Notes under the pieces: generated by a model | What the model saw: only the letters and a program-made list of their open reading frames with translations | The model's database searches: none | Told to the model about the DNA's origin: nothing | Shown here: one piece after another, positions 6,977 through 8,129 of the stretch | Position numbering within the stretch: position 1 is the stretch's first letter | How the letters are laid out: each line of letters starts with the position of its first letter | Assembly (NCBI GenBank): GCA_045106435.1 | Contig: JBGCEN010000153.1 | Location: 1 to 8,129, forward strand | Direction of reading: 5' to 3' | Origin: JBCCIM01 sp045106435 | GTDB taxonomy: Bacteria; Bacteroidota; Rhodothermia; Rhodothermales; JAHQVL01 | DNA length: 8,129 nucleotides | Position numbers and translations under genes: made by a program

Positions 6977-8129
6977 ATGCTTAAAAATTATTTAAAAAGT
7001 ACGTACCGAAATCTGCGGCAGCATCCTGGATATTCCTTGATTAATCTCTCAGGTTTAGCCGTGGGGATGGCGTGCTGTCTGCTCATCGCGCTGTACTTGA
7101 ATGATGAACTAAGTTTTGACCGATACCATGAAAACGGAGAGGAGATTCATCGGGTGGTCATCGATTATACAACCAATGGAAACCGGAGTGAGCAGGGATA
7201 CACGCAAGGCTTATTGGCCCCTGTGCTAGCCAGTGAAATTCCAGAAGTTGTTACAGCTGTACGCATGACAAATTCAGGCGGTTTGCTTGGGTATGAAGAT
7301 AAAGTCTTCAACGAATCATCGTTTCTCCTAACAGATCCCTCTATCTTTTCTGTCTTTAGTTTTTCCCTGCTACGGGGGGATCCCGAAACGGCTCTGGTTG
7401 AGCCGTACAGTATTGTGCTTACGCCGCCTATCGCAGAGAAGTACTTTGGTTCTGAAGACCCGATGGGTAAAGTGTTGAGGTATAACAACGACCGCCAGTT
7501 GACCGTTACCGGTATTGTGGCTGTGCCGCCGGCGCAATCTCACTTTACATTTGAGGGCCTGGTGTCTATGAGCACCATTGATAATGCAGAAGCGCCTTCC
7601 TGGATGTTTCAAGAGTGGCTATCCACGTTTGTACAGACCTATGTATTGCTGACAGACAAAAGCGCTGCCCCCATTGTTGAAAGCAAAATGGCCGACATTG
7701 TAGAGCGCGAAGCCGGCGCGATGATGAGTAACAGTAACCGCCGCGTTGATTTATATCTGGAATCTCTTTCTGACATTTACCTGACTTCAGAGCGGGACGG
7801 ACTCGGGACCCGCGGGAGCCTGACCAATCTGTATTTGTTCGGTTTTATTGCCGGCTTTATTCTACTGATTGCATGCATCAATTTTATGAACCTGGCAACG
7901 GCTCGGGCCATGGGAAGGGCACGGGAGGTTGGTGTCAGGAAATCTCTTGGAGCAGCACGAAGCCAATTGGTTTTTCAGTTTCTCGGTGAAGCAATCTTCG
8001 TTTCATTTTTGGCCATGGCAACTGCGCTGTTACTTGTTAAATTGAGCCTTGCTCCATTTAATTTGCTGGCTGGTAAATCGTTGGTTGTCTCTACATTGTT
8101 TCAACCCGCAGCTATAGCCTTGCTGGCTG
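6977..8129 (+). CDS. Permease 4: FtsX/MacB-type ABC permease, 3'-truncated by the window edge (first 384 residues)
   Basis: Fourth paralogue; substrate unknown. Translation from ATG 6977 is open to the last base, giving 384 complete codons, about half of the roughly 800 expected. The start gives M-L-K-N-Y-L-K, as in permeases 2 and 3, and follows a 43-bp spacer (6934-6976) with no Shine-Dalgarno sequence and no clear promoter or terminator. Order: TM1 about 18-41 with G-M-A-C-C-L-L-I, almost as in permease 3; periplasmic domain 1 about 44-280, with F-S-V-F at 124-127, I-V-L-T-P at 146-150, Y-F-G at 156-158 and V-T-G-I-V at 177-181; TM2 about 285-309 with A-C-I-N-F-M-N-L; coupling motif REVGVRKSLGAARSQ (316-330); TM3 about 336-358; TM4 starting about 376. 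Nothing suggests a pseudogene. A short unduplicated permease cannot be excluded from this half alone, but the neighbours make the duplicated form likely. Confidence 0.92.
   Translation, partial: MLKNYLKSTYRNLRQHPGYSLINLSGLAVGMACCLLIALYLNDELSFDRYHENGEEIHRVVIDYTTNGNRSEQGYTQGLLAPVLASEIPEVVTAVRMTNSGGLLGYEDKVFNESSFLLTDPSIFSVFSFSLLRGDPETALVEPYSIVLTPPIAEKYFGSEDPMGKVLRYNNDRQLTVTGIVAVPPAQSHFTFEGLVSMSTIDNAEAPSWMFQEWLSTFVQTYVLLTDKSAAPIVESKMADIVEREAGAMMSNSNRRVDLYLESLSDIYLTSERDGLGTRGSLTNLYLFGFIAGFILLIACINFMNLATARAMGRAREVGVRKSLGAARSQLVFQFLGEAIFVSFLAMATALLLVKLSLAPFNLLAGKSLVVSTLFQPAAIALLA

Noticed and set aside
7165..7612. Two overlapping - strand open frames (7165-7488 and 7370-7612) near the right end
   Set aside because: Both are antisense to periplasmic domain 1 of permease 4, whose sense frame is open and matches its paralogues.
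962..7855. GCCGGC as a DNA uptake sequence
   Set aside because: The copies are all within genes and mostly Ala-Gly codon pairs, with no extended flanking consensus and no terminator-like inverted pairs. A general sequence bias fits better.

Overview
The window is a head-to-tail array of four paralogous ABC-transporter permeases, all on the + strand, and little else. All four belong to the FtsX/MacB (type VII) superfamily. The complete ones have the duplicated, roughly 800-residue layout: TM1, periplasmic MacB-type core domain (PCD), TM2-4, then the same again as TM5, PCD2, TM6-8. Permease 1 (2-1927) is cut by the left edge and has lost roughly its first 165 codons. Permease 2 (2070-4451) and permease 3 (4528-6933) are complete. 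Permease 4 (6977-8129) has a clear start, is open to the right edge and contains only the first half of the protein. No ATP-binding subunit, periplasmic adaptor, outer-membrane factor or regulator lies in the window, so partner ATPase and substrate are unknown.

Organism: the duplicated permeases beginning M-L-K-N-Y and ending in D-P-V-K-S-L-x-Y-E, the tandem paralogue array, the starts without Shine-Dalgarno sequences in A/C-rich leaders and a near-balanced base composition all suggest the Bacteroidota/Rhodothermota/Balneolota group. This is an inference from family style, not a database result. GCCGGC is strikingly over-represented (21 copies).

Layout: the three spacers are 142, 76 and 43 bp. 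The first (1928-2069) holds two successive hairpins, the second followed by a T-run, so it may be a transcription boundary or attenuator. The second (4452-4527) is mostly an exact 14-bp unit repeated three times, beginning on the stop codon of permease 2, followed by an 8-bp palindrome and a decoy start that mimics a permease N-terminus. The third (6934-6976) has no notable signal. No gene-free stretch exceeds 300 bp.

How the genes work together: each duplicated protein has two coupling motifs (E-V-G-x-R-K in the first half, E-I-G-x-R-K in the second) and could by itself supply both membrane halves of a transporter. The four are therefore more likely alternative permeases with divergent periplasmic domains than subunits of one complex. 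That is inference. The best candidates for something new are the permease-only array, the stop-codon-anchored tandem repeat and the GCCGGC bias; I see no clearly new biochemical system.
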